The position numbers were made by a program, and so were the translations under genes. This document shows, one piece after another, positions 62,680 through 64,000 of a stretch of DNA of 64,000 nt. Where the stretch lies: NCBI GenBank assembly GCA_052174495.1, contig JBQMRR010000084.1, positions 59,273 to 123,272 on the forward strand, written 5' to 3'. Each line of letters begins with the position of its first letter. Position 1 is the stretch's first letter. The notes beneath the pieces were generated by a model. The model did no database searches. It was not told the origin of the DNA and saw only the letters and a list, made by a program, of their open reading frames with translations. Source of the DNA: Arsenophonus sp052174495 (GTDB lineage: Bacteria > Pseudomonadota > Gammaproteobacteria > Enterobacterales > Enterobacteriaceae).

Positions 62680-64000
62680 GATTAAGTTAAATTTTACTAT
62701 GATTCTTCATGAATCTGTTTTTTATCCCTAAATTGGATCTTATTTACCACAATAGTCAGCAGGCTACATTCCCTTATTCTGATTTCAGATCTTTAAATAA
62801 ACCTTAGTAAGTTTAAATACTATTAAAAGAGTTGTTTTTAACTACAACGCTTTGCGGGTCTCATTATAGCCTAATACTGTTACGCAAAAGTCGATATTCA
62901 AATTAGATTAATCATTCTTATGATGCTCAGTACGCTGATAGGAAACATAGAATATCAGCCATTCTTCTAAATTTTTTCCAGCTTCTTCATCTCTGCAGGA
63001 TGCTTACTGAAATCCATTACCAATAAAATATCAAGGAATTTATTAGTAGCATCATAACTCTCTGCTAGATAAATCTCCTGTAGTTCACCATTAACTTTCA
63101 ATTTCATCCTATTGGGATGTGAAGAAAATATATTAGCTGTTTTGTATGTCCAACAATGCTTATCTTGTATATCTGGAAATATCTTTGCCATTGCATTTTA
63201 AAAACCAAGATCATCGTCTTCTATGCTAAGTTTAGTAGATGCAATTAAGCTGGGCGTAGTTGTGCCATCCCCCTATAATTCCAGTTCAGCTTACTTTATT
63301 TTTTTATAACCATCTTTGACCGAAAATAGCTCTCCTAGTATCCATGTCAGTGCCGCCAATATAACCACCAAGAAAGGAAGTTTTTTGTTTGACAGGATAA
63401 GTTATCCTATCATATTAAAATAAAAGTAGGATATATTGATTAAATCATACAGGAATTATTCTCTATATTCTTCAGGTATCGTTATTTCAGTTTGCTGATG
63501 GTAAATCTCTTATCGATGGGTATAAGAAATATGTTTTTTCACTAAAAAGTGCTCACAGCGCTTCATGAAAATCAATGATAGAGATGTCATTACAGGTACA
63601 CAGACTGTAGTAGTAACTCTTTACTGCTTTTTGTGCACAATTTAGATAAGACGGAAGAAAGAAGATGTTGAAGCATATTTTGTTGACGCTGTAATCCCCT
63701 TTATAATCTCAGGCATTTTAATTTCAATATCGCCAATAGCAGTTTATATAGTTTGTTATGTAAATAATCGTTATGGACAACGAATGAGATCCGATCTGTA
63801 GACAAGATGACGTTGATAAGGTCGTGGCATCATGAGATTCGAGTCACGATTTCAGCCTCAACAACAGTGCTATCAGCTCCCTGGAAACCGTTACATATGA
63901 ATTAATATAAGAGATTAAAGTAATATCTAGTTTTATAAATAGCTGTAGGTTAAACTTTTTTATAGCATCTCATTTTCTATTATTAAAGGTATTTATAAAA
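62680..64000 (-). mobile_element. IS256-family fossil, copy J (runs off the window)
   Basis: Minus-strand remnant whose readable frame 62967-63191 gives FPDIQDKHCWTYKTANIFSS, HPNRMKLKVNGELQEIYLAE and KHPAEMKKLEK. These match the IS256 catalytic region (FP-T--QRCW-HK-ANVL--LPK-VQPK-K--L-EIWMAE ... KYPKAVECLEKD). It is the best diagnostic piece of the family here. The 5' end lies at or beyond 64000. Confidence 0.85.

Noticed and set aside
1..64000. CRISPR array or prophage
   Set aside because: Repeats are dispersed, kilobase-sized and coding-derived; no regular short spacers, no phage structural genes.

Overview
The window is part of a very AT-rich, strongly eroded chromosome from a host-restricted gammaproteobacterium of the Enterobacterales. 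Every intact protein matches an E. coli-type housekeeping protein, usually at the same length (HPr 85 aa, enzyme I 575 aa, KdsA 284 aa, FeoB 773 aa). Neighbour order is also enterobacterial: zipA|cysZ-cysK-ptsH-ptsI-crr, prs-ispE-lolB|hemA-prfA-prmC-sirB1-kdsA, feoA-feoB-feoC..gntX-nfuA, and rnt-gloA. Only about 16 kb of the 64 kb (18 CDS) is intact coding sequence. Massive pseudogenisation plus fossil insertion sequences fits a recent-to-intermediate insect symbiont; an Arsenophonus-like or similar lineage is my guess, not something the sequence proves.

Layout. 1-8.2 kb: zipA and cysZ (divergent), an IS481/IS1595 fossil pair, a cysK pseudogene, then the PTS core ptsH-ptsI-crr. 8.3-14 kb: pth between two opposed IS256 fossils, then a second IS481/IS1595 pair. 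14.2-21.8 kb: prs-ispE on the minus strand with a dead lolB, and dead hemA followed by live prfA-prmC, dead sirB1 and live kdsA. 22-27 kb: an IS1595 fossil split by an IS91 fossil, then IS256 and tRNA-Ser. 28-31.7 kb: lipoprotein yceB, murJ and tRNA-Val. 32-38.6 kb: IS91, IS1595, IS481 and IS256 debris. 38.7-45 kb: murI, then an rRNA operon in which 16S, 23S, 5S and tRNA-Asp are ruined but tRNA-Glu and tRNA-Trp are perfect, followed by dead hdfR and maoP. 45-50.6 kb: two opposed IS256 fossils and the ferrous-iron system feoA-feoB with a strong Fur-type palindrome and a dead feoC. 50.6-61.4 kb: more IS debris, dead gntX, nfuA and rnt. 61.5-64 kb: dead gloA and a further IS256 fossil.

What the survivors do: cell envelope (zipA, murI, murJ, kdsA), isoprenoids (ispE), PRPP supply (prs), translation (prfA, prmC, pth, tRNAs, rnt), sugar phosphotransfer (ptsHI-crr), Fe(II) import and Fe-S assembly (feoAB, nfuA). 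What has been lost: cysteine synthase A, the first step of C5 haem synthesis, LolB, SirB1, FeoC, GntX, GloA, HdfR, MaoP and one whole rrn operon.

Most of the apparently empty DNA is not empty. By reading decayed frames on both strands I assign it to four transposase families (IS256, IS481, IS1595, IS91), about 27 fossil copies covering roughly 29 kb. Their nesting gives a relative order of invasion. IS boundaries are my estimates from comparing copies by eye.
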